Numbered from the stretch's first letter, positions 8,231 through 15,672 are shown. The stretch is DNA of 64,000 nt from Paludibacteraceae bacterium (GCA_024401435.1 JAKSLB010000004.1:62001-126000), one strand, 5' to 3'. Numbers and translations are program-made. Notes: generated from the letters alone by a model not told the origin.

Positions 8231-8339
8231 TACGTCTGCAGACTGACTACAATAAGTAGCTGTGCACATTGTCTGCAGCAATATCTGCATTATTTCATGG
8301 TTGGTTTAAAAATACAATCACCTTGACTGATGTTTTTTG

Positions 8340-8678
8340 TCAAACCAATTTGTCTAAGTATTTAATCATAACAAGTTGACTGATATCAATTTTCTTACCT
8401 GCAATCAAATCCTGCATAATTTGAAATTTCATAATTTGTTCAATAGACAAATCTTTCTCATCATCCTTTAACAGGCTTTCTTGTAACTTTGATTGAAGTT
8501 TCATTGAAATGATGTCGTTAATATTTAACGTTTCACCATTAGACAACTTCTGAACCATCATTAGTTTACATGGATCCATAGTCCCCTCGTCCATTACTTT
8601 TGTAGCGATTTTCATTTTTAAGAGCTCGCTCATGTTGATAGAATTGTTGAGACCACTGTTGTTGTTCATGTTTTCCAT
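8340..8678 (-). CDS. Helical-repeat protein, 112 aa
   Basis: The sequence reads as about four to five tandem units of roughly 18-24 residues with the pattern L/I-M-K-x-Q/K-x-L/M ... G-x-x-I/L-D/N-I. Examples are LLKMKIATKVMDEGTMDPCK, LMMVQKLSNGETLNIND and IMKFQIMQDLIAGKKIDISQ. Met content is high. Such repeats suggest a small helical solenoid used for binding. The start at 8678 has AAGGAG upstream; an in-frame ATG at 8744 lacks a good site. Function unknown. Confidence 0.6.
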   Translation of the reverse strand: MENMNNNSGLNNSINMSELLKMKIATKVMDEGTMDPCKLMMVQKLSNGETLNINDIISMKLQSKLQESLLKDDEKDLSIEQIMKFQIMQDLIAGKKIDISQLVMIKYLDKLV

Positions 8679-8770
8679 AACACACTCCTTTGTTAATTGA
8701 TCACTTTTTGTGACCAAATTTAAGTTTAGTTTAATTGGTTCCATTTTAAGACTCTTTTATTTGATAGGTG

Positions 8771-8793
8771 ATAAAGTAGACAATCTACTTTAT
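8771..8793. other. Perfect 10-bp hairpin after a stop codon
   Basis: ATAAAGTAGA pairs perfectly with TCTACTTTAT across a three-base loop. It overlaps the TAA of the 8790-8951 gene and precedes the next leftward start. There is no T-run after it, so it is more likely an RNA stability or processing element than a terminator. Confidence 0.55.
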
Positions 8794-8951
8794 TCGTGTT
8801 GTACCTCTATCCAGTCGCCATTTTTGTTCTGGATAACTGCTACGGCTTCACCTTCATCCACAGCATTCTTCATGATGCCATCAGTACTGCAGTAGTACCA
8901 TTCGTCATAGGTACGGACATCACCGGTGTAGATATTCATGTAATAATCCAT
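8790..8951 (-). CDS. Small hypothetical protein, 53 aa
   Basis: This short acidic, Tyr/Trp-rich protein begins MDYYMNIYTGDVRTYDEWYY and ends GDWIEVQHE. It lies three bases from the upstream gene. The composition resembles the other 50-60 residue protein at 13938, which also has a WYEY-like stretch. No family is recognised. Confidence 0.55.
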   Translation of the reverse strand: MDYYMNIYTGDVRTYDEWYYCSTDGIMKNAVDEGEAVAVIQNKNGDWIEVQHE

Positions 8952-8954
8952 TTT

Positions 8955-9245
8955 TTACTCTTTGATTTGATATGTAATAAAGTATTCAAGTGCTTCTTTA
9001 CACTCAGTATCAGTCGGATACGAATGTAGTCTATCCACTAAGTCATGCAGTAATTTAGTTAATCTTTCATAAGGTGAAGTAGTACAATAGTCCCATGGCT
9101 TATAATACTCACATACTCCAACGTGATTTGGATTTGTTAAACAGTCATAATCCTCATGATTGTCATTATAATGCATACAATTATGACAACAGCATTCATA
9201 TTGTTTATACAAACCTTCTTCTAGTTCTTTAATATAGTTAGTCAT
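8955..9245 (-). CDS. Small Cys-rich protein (relative of the Cys4 family)
   Basis: A 96-residue protein with the cluster YECCCHNCMHYNDNHEDYDC followed by another Cys before EYYKPW, a spacing compatible with one zinc site. The flanks are helical and acidic. It belongs loosely with the Cys4 proteins at 6619, 10494, 12531, 12739 and 15673. Function unknown. Confidence 0.55.
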   Translation of the reverse strand: MTNYIKELEEGLYKQYECCCHNCMHYNDNHEDYDCLTNPNHVGVCEYYKPWDYCTTSPYERLTKLLHDLVDRLHSYPTDTECKEALEYFITYQIKE

Positions 9246-9250
9246 TTTAG

Positions 9251-9529
9251 TTAATCTCCTTTTGCTTTAAATCTTTTCTTTTTCAACTTTCTGCCTTTTA
9301 CCTCTATCAAATAATAGAAGTCATCATCTTCAACAATATCATTATGACTCCAAAGGACAGTTTCGTCTTCTACAGAAAATAGCTCATCCAACGATTTTAG
9401 GAAGTCATCTTTCTTTGCAAGTGGCATACTATTCACTGAAAATTTTAAGATTTTTATTGCTTCTTTAAGTTTCTCTTTTCTGTATTTAGCATAGTTATCT
9501 AATTCTAATTCAGATAATGTGACATTCAT
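9251..9529 (-). CDS. Hypothetical protein, 92 aa
   Basis: The N-terminal half is helical and the C-terminus is strongly basic (VKGRKLKKKRFKAKGD), possibly for nucleic acid contact. It overlaps the upstream gene by four bases (ATGA-type). No family is recognised. Confidence 0.55.
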   Translation of the reverse strand: MNVTLSELELDNYAKYRKEKLKEAIKILKFSVNSMPLAKKDDFLKSLDELFSVEDETVLWSHNDIVEDDDFYYLIEVKGRKLKKKRFKAKGD

Positions 9530-9750
9530 GTATTTACCTCGTAATTAATAGTCACTTCCTTTATGACATAGTTTTCTTTGTGCCATTCGTCCGTCCACCA
9601 CCATGTATTGTTCAATTGCTTTTCAGCTGAATCTCTAGTGGTATAGATTTTAGCTCCGATCATGTCAGGAATAAAGAAATTATTTCTGCCGCCCATCCAA
9701 AAGAAACCATCATTTCTTTGGACAACATAACGTGTATATGTTTGAGTCAT
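9526..9750 (-). CDS. Hypothetical protein, 74 aa
   Basis: A small aromatic-rich protein containing GFFWMGGRNNFF and NTWWWTDEWH, the look of a compact beta fold. It is coupled to the downstream gene by a four-base overlap. Function unknown. Confidence 0.55.
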   Translation of the reverse strand: MTQTYTRYVVQRNDGFFWMGGRNNFFIPDMIGAKIYTTRDSAEKQLNNTWWWTDEWHKENYVIKEVTINYEVNT

Positions 9751-9766
9751 TGTTCTATTTCTCCAG

Positions 9767-9964
9767 TTACCATAACACTACCGAATTATCATACTCGTAA
9801 TACGTGGCGCCGCCGATATCTATATAATCGTCATAGGATGACCAATCATCAATGCCACCAGCCTGGACCGTATGCAAGACACTTACTTTACTATCAGCTG
9901 GAAACTGTTCAAGAAATTCAATCAAGTCTTTAATCGTTTCAATTTTCGCTAATTTTGTGTCCAT
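9767..9964 (-). CDS. Small acidic protein, 65 aa
   Basis: The ATG at 9964 is preceded by GGTGGAG. The pattern LIEFLEQFPADSKVSV followed by a strand and an acidic DDWSSYDDY stretch recalls a small phage family in which a helix with L-x-x-L-x-x-x-P leads into a beta sheet. The 12060-12263 product has the same outline (LLKWLQKVP). They may be distant paralogues. Function unknown. Confidence 0.55.
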   Translation of the reverse strand: MDTKLAKIETIKDLIEFLEQFPADSKVSVLHTVQAGGIDDWSSYDDYIDIGGATYYEYDNSVVLW

Positions 9965-9991
9965 TGTCTCCACCACATTTGTTCCTTCATT

Positions 9992-10195
9992 TTATACCTT
10001 CTCAACAATAGCTTTAAAGAGGTCACGGACTGATACACTTGACAGTCTACTGCTACTTTTAGATTCTAAGTCCTTGTATTTAGTTATAATGTTATCTAAC
10101 AAGTCGGGTTCATTCCAATGTTTAACAATACGAATAATAAACGCAAGTGCATATTGTTTTATTAATTGTTCAAATTCTTCATCAGTTAATTGCAT
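9992..10195 (-). CDS. Small helical protein, 67 aa
   Basis: A predicted all-helical protein with no recognised motif. GGAGG nine bases upstream of the ATG gives strong support for translation. It overlaps the upstream gene by 14 bases. Confidence 0.55.
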   Translation of the reverse strand: MQLTDEEFEQLIKQYALAFIIRIVKHWNEPDLLDNIITKYKDLESKSSSRLSSVSVRDLFKAIVEKV

Positions 10196-10454
10196 CGGTT
10201 TCCTCCAAGAAATATACTAGCTCATCACCTTTTAGGGTGTCATAACAATAGTTGTCTAAGTGGTCCCACAGTCCAAAATACAAATGGCAATACTCTACAG
10301 TACCCTTCTCACGATGCTCCAACATTTTACGTTTTAGAGCAATCACTAAAGATGTCATCATTTTATAGTCAGTTTTCAACTTTCTACAAGCCATGTAAGT
10401 ATCTACAATCGCATCCAAGCTGACGTGCTCAGCAAATGTAAAATGCTCGTACAA
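10182..10454 (-). CDS. Hypothetical protein, 90 aa, TTG start
   Basis: The frame is closed upstream by a TAG, and the only early start is a TTG at 10454 with no clear ribosome binding site. The product is helical (residues 10-60) with an HLYFGLWDHLDNYCYDTL segment. The next in-frame ATG would lose about 20 residues. The gene chain position and a 14-base overlap with the next gene support it. Function unknown. Confidence 0.45.
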   Translation of the reverse strand: MYEHFTFAEHVSLDAIVDTYMACRKLKTDYKMMTSLVIALKRKMLEHREKGTVEYCHLYFGLWDHLDNYCYDTLKGDELVYFLEETDAIN

Positions 10455-10493
10455 GGCTCTACGCGGCTAACATCATTGATTATAACTGACATT

Positions 10494-10706
10494 TTAGGTC
10501 TCTATTTTCTCAACAAAGCATTTTGGATAACCATCAAGCTTCCCACTGCTAAATTGACAAAACTTATAGTTTGTGCAATTACCGCAACAAATGCCGTTTT
10601 CCGCCATTTCTTCCCATAATGCGACTTCAGCCTCATGTATCGCTTTTTCTTGCTTCCAGAGAGATTGTAAATTGTCATAATACTTTGCTAAAATTTGTGT
10701 ATCCAT
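10494..10706 (-). CDS. Small Cys4 protein (family member 2)
   Basis: A 70-residue protein with a coiled-coil N-terminal half and a Cys cluster, CCGNCTNYKFCQF with a last Cys in YPKCF. The start at 10706 follows GAGGA. It shares the helix-then-Cys4 plan of the products at 6619, 12531 and 12739 but lacks the closing F-x-P-x-x-x-W. Confidence 0.55.
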   Translation of the reverse strand: MDTQILAKYYDNLQSLWKQEKAIHEAEVALWEEMAENGICCGNCTNYKFCQFSSGKLDGYPKCFVEKIET

Positions 10707-10728
10707 AAAAATTCCTCGAAGAAATCCT

Positions 10729-11193
10729 CTAGTCTTTAGACAAGGGTAGTTGACCTGCATCTAAATCTTCCAATAGAAGCCAATCAGGATGTTCATTTTT
10801 TAGTGACTCAGCACGATCAGCCGGTGCTTTAACCAACATAACAAACTCTTCTACACAACGAAAAATATACTGTACCGTATATGCATAAATCTCATTTGAA
10901 GCAAAGGGAACAAACGGAATATGTAGATATTCCAAAGTCATCTGTGCCGCATGAAAAGACTCATGCACCCAAACACTAGTATTATCCATGTCACTTTTGT
11001 TGAGACAGATACATACACAAGATACCCGTCCACGAAAAGCAAAAAAGGCACATCCTACTTGCTGCTTGTCTAACTTAGGCAGAACAAATACGTTACCGTC
11101 TTTATCGAAAAATTTGTATGTCTCAAAGTCTGCTTCAGTATCGCTGAAGACAAATTGAATAGGAAATAGTTCAGTATGGGCGACTTTGATCAT
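10729..11193 (-). CDS. HExxH zincin-like protein
   Basis: A 154-residue protein with HESFH at residues 77-81 inside a helix (WVHESFHAAQMTL) and a Glu about 20 residues later (NEIYAY, Glu101). Together they form the HExxH...E arrangement of zinc metallopeptidases. Small phage proteins of this type are common, but a substrate has not been assigned here. The fold could be catalytic or only zinc-binding. The start at 11193 has GGAG upstream. Confidence 0.55.
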   Translation of the reverse strand: MIKVAHTELFPIQFVFSDTEADFETYKFFDKDGNVFVLPKLDKQQVGCAFFAFRGRVSCVCICLNKSDMDNTSVWVHESFHAAQMTLEYLHIPFVPFASNEIYAYTVQYIFRCVEEFVMLVKAPADRAESLKNEHPDWLLLEDLDAGQLPLSKD

Positions 11194-11229
11194 CGTTATC
11201 TCCTTTATTTACTACTATAGAATATATCA

Positions 11230-11721
11230 TCAGTACATACGCACTGTGACTTTACATCCAGCTTTAAGATGTAGGCCATCATCCTTTTCATCACATACTT
11301 CTAGCAATTTAACATAAAGCAATCCTGGCATCAGAGCTCTATTACCAGACAAGTAAAAATAGGATCGCCAGTAAGCTGTTTTTGATGGCTCGTCATTCCT
11401 ATATAGTGCATCTTTAAAATATGTAGGAGAGAAGTACTCATGGCATAGAATGTCTTTATCAGTTACCTCACTCCACGAATGATGGATCTTCTTTAGATCA
11501 TCATCATAGGTGTCTTGCGTCAATCCATCTTTCAGCATACTCAAAGAGTCGTATGTTACGGCTTCTAACAGACCTTGTGGATTGGATATTTCTTGCTCAT
11601 CAATAATACCATCATCCATATCCATCTCGATACCAGACTCTTGAAGAAATTGTAAAGTTCTTTTACCGATCTCATTGTTACCGAAAGGTTGAAAACCGTT
11701 TATGTAAAATCTCTGACTCAT
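11230..11721 (-). CDS. Hypothetical protein, 163 aa (paralogue of 12277)
   Basis: The first 60 residues match the product at 12277-12534: both start MS-x-RFY-I/V-N, continue QPF, then EGI or SGI with an acidic D-rich stretch and QGLL-E/D-A. The C-terminal 100 residues are extra, with FYLSGNRALMPGLLYVKLLEV. Duplication within the cluster is clear by eye. Function unknown. Confidence 0.6.
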   Translation of the reverse strand: MSQRFYINGFQPFGNNEIGKRTLQFLQESGIEMDMDDGIIDEQEISNPQGLLEAVTYDSLSMLKDGLTQDTYDDDLKKIHHSWSEVTDKDILCHEYFSPTYFKDALYRNDEPSKTAYWRSYFYLSGNRALMPGLLYVKLLEVCDEKDDGLHLKAGCKVTVRMY

Positions 11722-11735
11722 AAATCATCTACTTC

Positions 11736-12026
11736 TCAATCATGTAAGATGTTTATATTATATCGGCAGCACACTTCATGCTCAACACAACATCCATTTG
11801 CATTCTCCCATCCGTCCATAAAATATGCAACAGTAGCATCACTTAAAATTTTCAGTGACTCTCCGAGATACCACACAGATGAATGTGGTTCACTGATATC
11901 GATTATTGAGTCGATAATGATGGCATCTGGATGCTCAGACAAAATCTTATTAATAACAATATCACGATTTTCTTTAATCTGTTCAGTGGTTAAACCTTTC
12001 ATTGGTTGTGAAATAAATACCTTCAT
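11736..12026 (-). CDS. DUF4406-like / nucleoside deoxyribosyltransferase-fold protein
   Basis: The 96-residue product starts MKVFISQPMKGLT and later has FMDGWENANGCCVEHEV. Both are hallmarks of the DUF4406 group, which shares the Rossmann-like fold of nucleoside 2-deoxyribosyltransferases. The GW-x-x-A-x-GC-x-x-E segment holds the Glu used by that fold. A role in nucleotide salvage or modification is inferred. The start has GGAG upstream. Confidence 0.6.
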   Translation of the reverse strand: MKVFISQPMKGLTTEQIKENRDIVINKILSEHPDAIIIDSIIDISEPHSSVWYLGESLKILSDATVAYFMDGWENANGCCVEHEVCCRYNINILHD

Positions 12027-12059
12027 CTTTTTCTCCTTATATTAGACTGTTGCTTTCCA

Positions 12060-12263
12060 TTATCTTTCATAGTTGTCATAGGTTTTCTCACAGATAAACG
12101 GAATCTGACTTGGATCATTATAAATAACTTCACCAAGCATAGCGAAAATCCTGTGGTCGTAATCATCATCACAGGTTGATACATCAACAGAAATAAGAAT
12201 CTCATTCTTTAGATTCTCTTCTGGGACTTTTTGGAGCCACTTGAGTAATTCTAATCCAGTCAT
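12060..12263 (-). CDS. Small acidic protein, 67 aa
   Basis: The ATG at 12263 follows GGAGAAAATT; an upstream TTG is less likely. The sequence LLKWLQKVPEENLKNEILI then an acidic CDDDYDH loop resembles the 9767-9964 product in outline. Function unknown. Confidence 0.5.
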   Translation of the reverse strand: MTGLELLKWLQKVPEENLKNEILISVDVSTCDDDYDHRIFAMLGEVIYNDPSQIPFICEKTYDNYER

Positions 12264-12276
12264 AATTTTCTCCGCG

Positions 12277-12534
12277 TCAGATTTGTTCAACAGTTACTTC
12301 TGAAAGATCTCGTATTTCATCCAGTTCAGGATTGAATTCAATACCTAGATCCTTGCAATCATTACTAATTGCATCTAATAACCCCTGAACATCATTAACG
12401 ATTTGTGGTTCAATAATATTTGCATCATCCTCTGCAAACTTAATTCCTTCTTTCATGAGAAAACTTTCAGTATGTTTTGGACGTAATGAACCACAAAATG
12501 GTTGAATGTTATTTACATAAAAACGAATACTCAT
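12277..12534 (-). CDS. Hypothetical protein, 85 aa (paralogue of 11230)
   Basis: The product begins MSIRFYVNNIQPF and carries the same D-rich and QGLLDA features as the first 60 residues of the 11230-11721 product, with a shorter C-terminus. It overlaps the Cys4 gene at 12531 by four bases. Confidence 0.6.
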   Translation of the reverse strand: MSIRFYVNNIQPFCGSLRPKHTESFLMKEGIKFAEDDANIIEPQIVNDVQGLLDAISNDCKDLGIEFNPELDEIRDLSEVTVEQI

Positions 12535-12752
12535 TCCGACACCTCAATATCCGGATGTTGGCTTTTCCATTCTGATGTTGGTGTAAAGTTGCTGTAACCA
12601 GAACAATCAATGCAAGGATCGTTACGCATACTACGGTTGACGTACTGACAATTAGCGCAGTAAATTTCGTATCTTTGAGTTTTATTTATCAAATCTATTG
12701 CGTATTTTTGCAGTTTAATAATTTCCTGCAGACTCAGGTTATCTTTGCTCAT
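12531..12752 (-). CDS. Small Cys4 protein (family member 3)
   Basis: A 73-residue protein: N-terminal helix, then CANC, PCIDCSGYSNFTPTSEW and a short tail SQHPDI. Two CxxC pairs and the F-x-P-T-x-x-W closing motif match the products at 12739 and 15673 closely. Probably zinc-binding; function unknown. Confidence 0.65.
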   Translation of the reverse strand: MSKDNLSLQEIIKLQKYAIDLINKTQRYEIYCANCQYVNRSMRNDPCIDCSGYSNFTPTSEWKSQHPDIEVSE

Positions 12753-13062
12753 CTTTATTTTCTCCGCATTCTTCCTCTAACCATTCTGGACTAGGGGTGA
12801 ATGATGTACACATCCAACATGATTCGCATGGGGCGCTAGTCATAGCATTGTCTCCATGCTTACAATTCTTACAACTCATTCCTTGAGTTTGAGCCCATAG
12901 CTGTAGCTCTGCTAATTTTTGCCCATAAAGTTGTACCAAGTCGTGATGTTTCATTTTATCTCCGTCAGCTGTCAATGACTTAAGAAGTTCAATCTCTTGG
13001 ATCCTACTTCCTATACAGATAGCATCTTCAATCTGTTTCTCTATGTATTCATCAAAGCTCAT
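12739..13062 (-). CDS. Small Cys4 protein (family member 4)
   Basis: A 107-residue protein with an N-terminal coiled coil (residues 1-65), then CKNCKHGDNAMTSAPCESC and TSFTPSPEW. This is the clearest member of the two-CxxC plus F-x-P-S-x-x-W family. It overlaps member 3 by 14 bases, so the two are tandem paralogues. Confidence 0.65.
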   Translation of the reverse strand: MSFDEYIEKQIEDAICIGSRIQEIELLKSLTADGDKMKHHDLVQLYGQKLAELQLWAQTQGMSCKNCKHGDNAMTSAPCESCWMCTSFTPSPEWLEEECGENKDEQR

Positions 13063-13081
13063 TTTTAAGCCCTCGATAAAA

Positions 13082-13609
13082 TCATTCGATAGGTTTCCAG
13101 ATTACAACCTCAGACAAAGTGGTTTCTCTGCTAAGTTTTGTATTAGCAAAGTCGTCTTGATACCATCCGGTGTTTCTATGTTCTGCAATTATGGGTTTTT
13201 CAAAGATTTCACCTGTCATAGAATCTTTAGTTTTCACTAAAACCCGGCTCTCACCGTATAATTCAGGTAAATCATTTGGCGATTCTTCTAGATTATGCCA
13301 AGAAGGAGAAAACTCGACCTGTTCAAATTTCTCGATTCCTTTTTCCAAAGCTGCAGCTTGATCTTCCAATTCTGCTACATAGCTTTTATAAGAAGAAATT
13401 TTTGAACGAATAACTTTTAAGTTATGCTTTGCATCTCTGGTGTTAGTGTAACTCAGTCCTTTTACATAACCTACATAGAATGCATTAAGAACCTGAGAAC
13501 GAACTGCATCTGTAATATCGTCTGAAGATGTGAGCACTGGATCTAATTGTTCTTTTATTTTATCAAAATAGCAATTAGCTTCTGCTATAAGTAGTGTACT
13601 TGCCCTCAT
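13082..13609 (-). CDS. DUF551-like protein, 175 aa
   Basis: Residues 1-95 are helical. The C-terminal part begins WHNLEESPNDLPELYGESRV and continues LVKTKD, with a later GWYQDDF, resembling the DUF551 domain common in phages (W-x-x-x-x-E-x-P ... VLV ... W). The function of that family is not established. The ATG overlaps the upstream stop. Confidence 0.55.
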   Translation of the reverse strand: MRASTLLIAEANCYFDKIKEQLDPVLTSSDDITDAVRSQVLNAFYVGYVKGLSYTNTRDAKHNLKVIRSKISSYKSYVAELEDQAAALEKGIEKFEQVEFSPSWHNLEESPNDLPELYGESRVLVKTKDSMTGEIFEKPIIAEHRNTGWYQDDFANTKLSRETTLSEVVIWKPIE

Positions 13610-13884
13610 TCGGATTTCTCTTGCATCTTTTTATTCAACTCACGTGAGCGATTTTTCAAATAAATATCTAACTCTTTGAGTTGTTTGGATAATTTCTTAT
13701 AAACTTCTTTACACCCGAGATAATATGCATATTCATGCAACCTACTGATATTAATAGGAATTCTCTTTTCTTTTAAGATTGTAATTTTATCTGTAAGAGA
13801 CTTTTTAGCAGTTAGTAGCTCTGCTTCAGCATATCGATAGTCAATCCGTAAATTCCTGCGCACAATATAATCATCAAATTTCAT
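13606..13884 (-). CDS. Hypothetical helical protein, 92 aa
   Basis: A basic helical protein (ILKEKRIPINISRLHEY, then a Lys/Glu-rich coil to the end). GAGG lies upstream of the ATG. Its stop overlaps the next start by four bases. Function unknown. Confidence 0.55.
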   Translation of the reverse strand: MKFDDYIVRRNLRIDYRYAEAELLTAKKSLTDKITILKEKRIPINISRLHEYAYYLGCKEVYKKLSKQLKELDIYLKNRSRELNKKMQEKSE

Positions 13885-13937
13885 AGTTAAACCTCAATAT
13901 CTTGATGTTGTTCTTTCAGCTCCACTGCTGATTCCTT

Positions 13938-14105
13938 TCAGTCGATTTCAACTCTTTGCAAGGTCCCATTGCGATACTCGTACCACAAGCCTAGTACGAA
14001 ACCGTTACCGTAGCAGCTAAAGGTATCACCATCTTGATTTCTGAAAACCCAAGCACCATCCTTTAGATGGTCAACGCACATATACATACCCCGTTTTGAT
14101 TCCAT
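13938..14105 (-). CDS. Small hypothetical protein, 55 aa
   Basis: The frame runs MESKRGMYMCVDHLKDGAWV to RVEID and has the compact beta-rich look of small phage proteins (GLWYEYRNGT). It is the first gene downstream of the IscB element. No family is recognised. Confidence 0.5.
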   Translation of the reverse strand: MESKRGMYMCVDHLKDGAWVFRNQDGDTFSCYGNGFVLGLWYEYRNGTLQRVEID

Positions 14106-14142
14106 TTAATACTCACTCATCCTGATCGTTTTCATAATATTT

Positions 14143-14190
14143 GTCGCAAGGAAACCTCGACGCTTTTTAAGCTAGGGGATGAATTGCGAC
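14143..14190 (-). other. Right-end-like inverted repeat after iscB
   Basis: GTCGCAA and TTGCGAC (14143-14149 and 14184-14190) form a perfect 7-bp inverted repeat spanning the iscB stop codon. On the minus strand the region reads GCAATTCATCCCC, an imperfect inner stem around GCTT-AAA-AAGC, then GTTTCCTTGCGAC. As recalled, IS605-family right ends often have an ATTCATCCC-stem-TTTCTTGC layout. This is pattern memory, not a database result. Confidence 0.45.
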
Positions 14191-15423
14191 ATTTCTCCTT
14201 TCTTGTAAATACCCACCTCTTCTGGATATTAATATTAATTTGTTGCAGCTAGCTGATTTATGAATACTATAACCGTCTAAAGTTCTGATATCAAAATAAC
14301 CAGAAGTTCGTCTGCCAAAGATGAAACCTATTTGATTGTCAAATTTTACCTTATCGAATAACCTAAAACCCTTTACTAGGTAAGGGGCTTGGTTAAGTTT
14401 CTTAATGCCACCCTTTAGAAAATTAGATTTGTGAATCTGACGATTTTGACATCTAACTTTCTTTAAGTACCAGACATAACCTAAAGGTTCAGCTAACGGA
14501 TTGCCACTTATACATCTAGCATCTATGTAATGGTCTTTAGGCAGGTTATTTTCTATTCGGGTATTCTTTGTTATGTATCCATAAGTCATAGAAACATCTG
14601 GATACATAACTTTTAACTTCTCATAAAAAGCCCATCTCATAATTCCCATAAAAATGGCGTCTCTGAAGGACACTCCTCTTTTAATATTTTTAGGTAACTT
14701 TACAGTTCCTTTGTGATAACCAGTGTGACAGGTTTCACATAAAGTAATCAGATTATCAGGAGAATTTCCGCCTGTCTTTCTTGATTCAATATGATGTACA
14801 TTCAAAATTGAATCCTTAGATTTACCTTTACAACACTGACATACATGACTATCTCTTGCTAAGACATATTCTCTTACATTCCAAAAACCTAACTGCTCAC
14901 CCTGTTGATACTCTTTCCCTTCGATATCAGGATTCTTAATCTTCTGAAAATCAAAAGAGGCAACTTCAACTATCACTTTAGAAACAGGAAGTATCTTATG
15001 TACATCTTCAACTACTTTTAAGTGACAGTTTATTTTCTGTTCAACACTTGGTGCTAACCGGTCTTTATTTTTAGAGTGCACTCTGTTGTTAAATCTAGCC
15101 TGACGATAACGAAGCCTATTCCTTCTAGTTCTACGATTTTCACGTCTGGTAGAAATCAAATCTACGATATCATTTCTTAATTCAACATCTGCTGCATACA
15201 ATTCCTTTTTATCAGTAGTAGCACTTAAACCAATATGTTTAGAACCTGCATCAATTCCAAGAGAAATCTCCTGTTTGTAGCCACTAGAACCATACAATAA
15301 CTGAATTGTAAATGGTTCTTTTTTCAAGACTCTTGCTTTCTTCTGTTTGAGAAGAAGTCTTGCTTTTCTTACACTACATGGCATTAAAACTTTTCCATGA
15401 CAGTTAATAACGTAAACTAGCAT
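14167..15423 (-). CDS. iscB: IscB, RNA-guided RuvC/HNH nuclease
   Basis: This 418-residue protein has all IscB parts in order. There is a PLMP-like N-terminus (KVLMPCSVRKARLLL, residues 11-25), RuvC-I GIDAGSKHIGLS with Asp58, and an Arg-rich bridge helix at about 92-114. RuvC-II IVEVASFDF has Glu153. The HNH domain has CQCC, VHHIES (His210-His211), Asn220 and LCETCH. RuvC-III is DHYIDARC, with His298 and Asp301. No catalytic residue is obviously missing. IscB proteins are the ancestors of Cas9 and cut DNA guided by an omegaRNA encoded just upstream. Here it probably acts as a guided homing nuclease. GGAGG precedes the ATG. Confidence 0.85.
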   Translation of the reverse strand: MLVYVINCHGKVLMPCSVRKARLLLKQKKARVLKKEPFTIQLLYGSSGYKQEISLGIDAGSKHIGLSATTDKKELYAADVELRNDIVDLISTRRENRRTRRNRLRYRQARFNNRVHSKNKDRLAPSVEQKINCHLKVVEDVHKILPVSKVIVEVASFDFQKIKNPDIEGKEYQQGEQLGFWNVREYVLARDSHVCQCCKGKSKDSILNVHHIESRKTGGNSPDNLITLCETCHTGYHKGTVKLPKNIKRGVSFRDAIFMGIMRWAFYEKLKVMYPDVSMTYGYITKNTRIENNLPKDHYIDARCISGNPLAEPLGYVWYLKKVRCQNRQIHKSNFLKGGIKKLNQAPYLVKGFRLFDKVKFDNQIGFIFGRRTSGYFDIRTLDGYSIHKSASCNKLILISRRGGYLQERRNVAIHPLA

Positions 15424-15672
15424 AAAGTTTACCTCCGTTAAGAGTTAGTAGTCTTCGCCAATGTTATAAAAGGTTTTTGCATACAGCACTGTTCCTACCG
15501 TTCAGAACTGTTTAACCATATGCCGTAGAGCAGTGGACTAGACTAAATATCCACTGGTACCTATATATTCTTAAATAACGTAGTTCAAAGTAGTAACACT
15601 ACTTATCACTTAGGCTAATCAACTAGAGCTTTTCACAAGCCCCGATCTTTTAAGGTCGTGGGTAGTTGATTT
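15424..15672 (-). ncRNA. Putative omegaRNA of IscB
   Basis: A 249-base gene-free stretch directly upstream of iscB is densely structured. AATCAACTA/TAGTTGATT (15617-15625 and 15663-15671) closes a 5' hairpin with an inner CCC-CGA/TCG-GGG stem. Further along the minus strand AAGTAGT-GTT-ACTACTT, CAGTGG/CCACTG and GCATA/TATGC stems follow, ending near the iscB ribosome binding site. Position, length and structure match IscB omegaRNAs, whose guide lies at the 5' end outside the element. Boundaries are approximate. Confidence 0.6.

Larger units (their letters stand above)
14143..15672 (-). mobile_element. IscB-omegaRNA unit, transposase-less IS200/IS605-like element
   Basis: The unit runs from a terminal stem at 15617-15671, through a 249-base structured non-coding region, the iscB gene, and a downstream inverted repeat at 14143-14190. 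That layout (omegaRNA, iscB, right-end hairpin) is the known order for IscB elements. No TnpA transposase is present, so the unit must be immobile, mobilised in trans, or spread by cutting and repair. The element starts at the stop codon of the Cys4 gene at 15673, so the flanking gene is intact. Exact ends are approximate. Confidence 0.55.

Noticed and set aside
8205-8240. Possible tRNA anticodon arm (GAGCC, seven-base loop, GGCTC)
   Set aside because: Position 33 is not U and no acceptor, D or T arms surround it.
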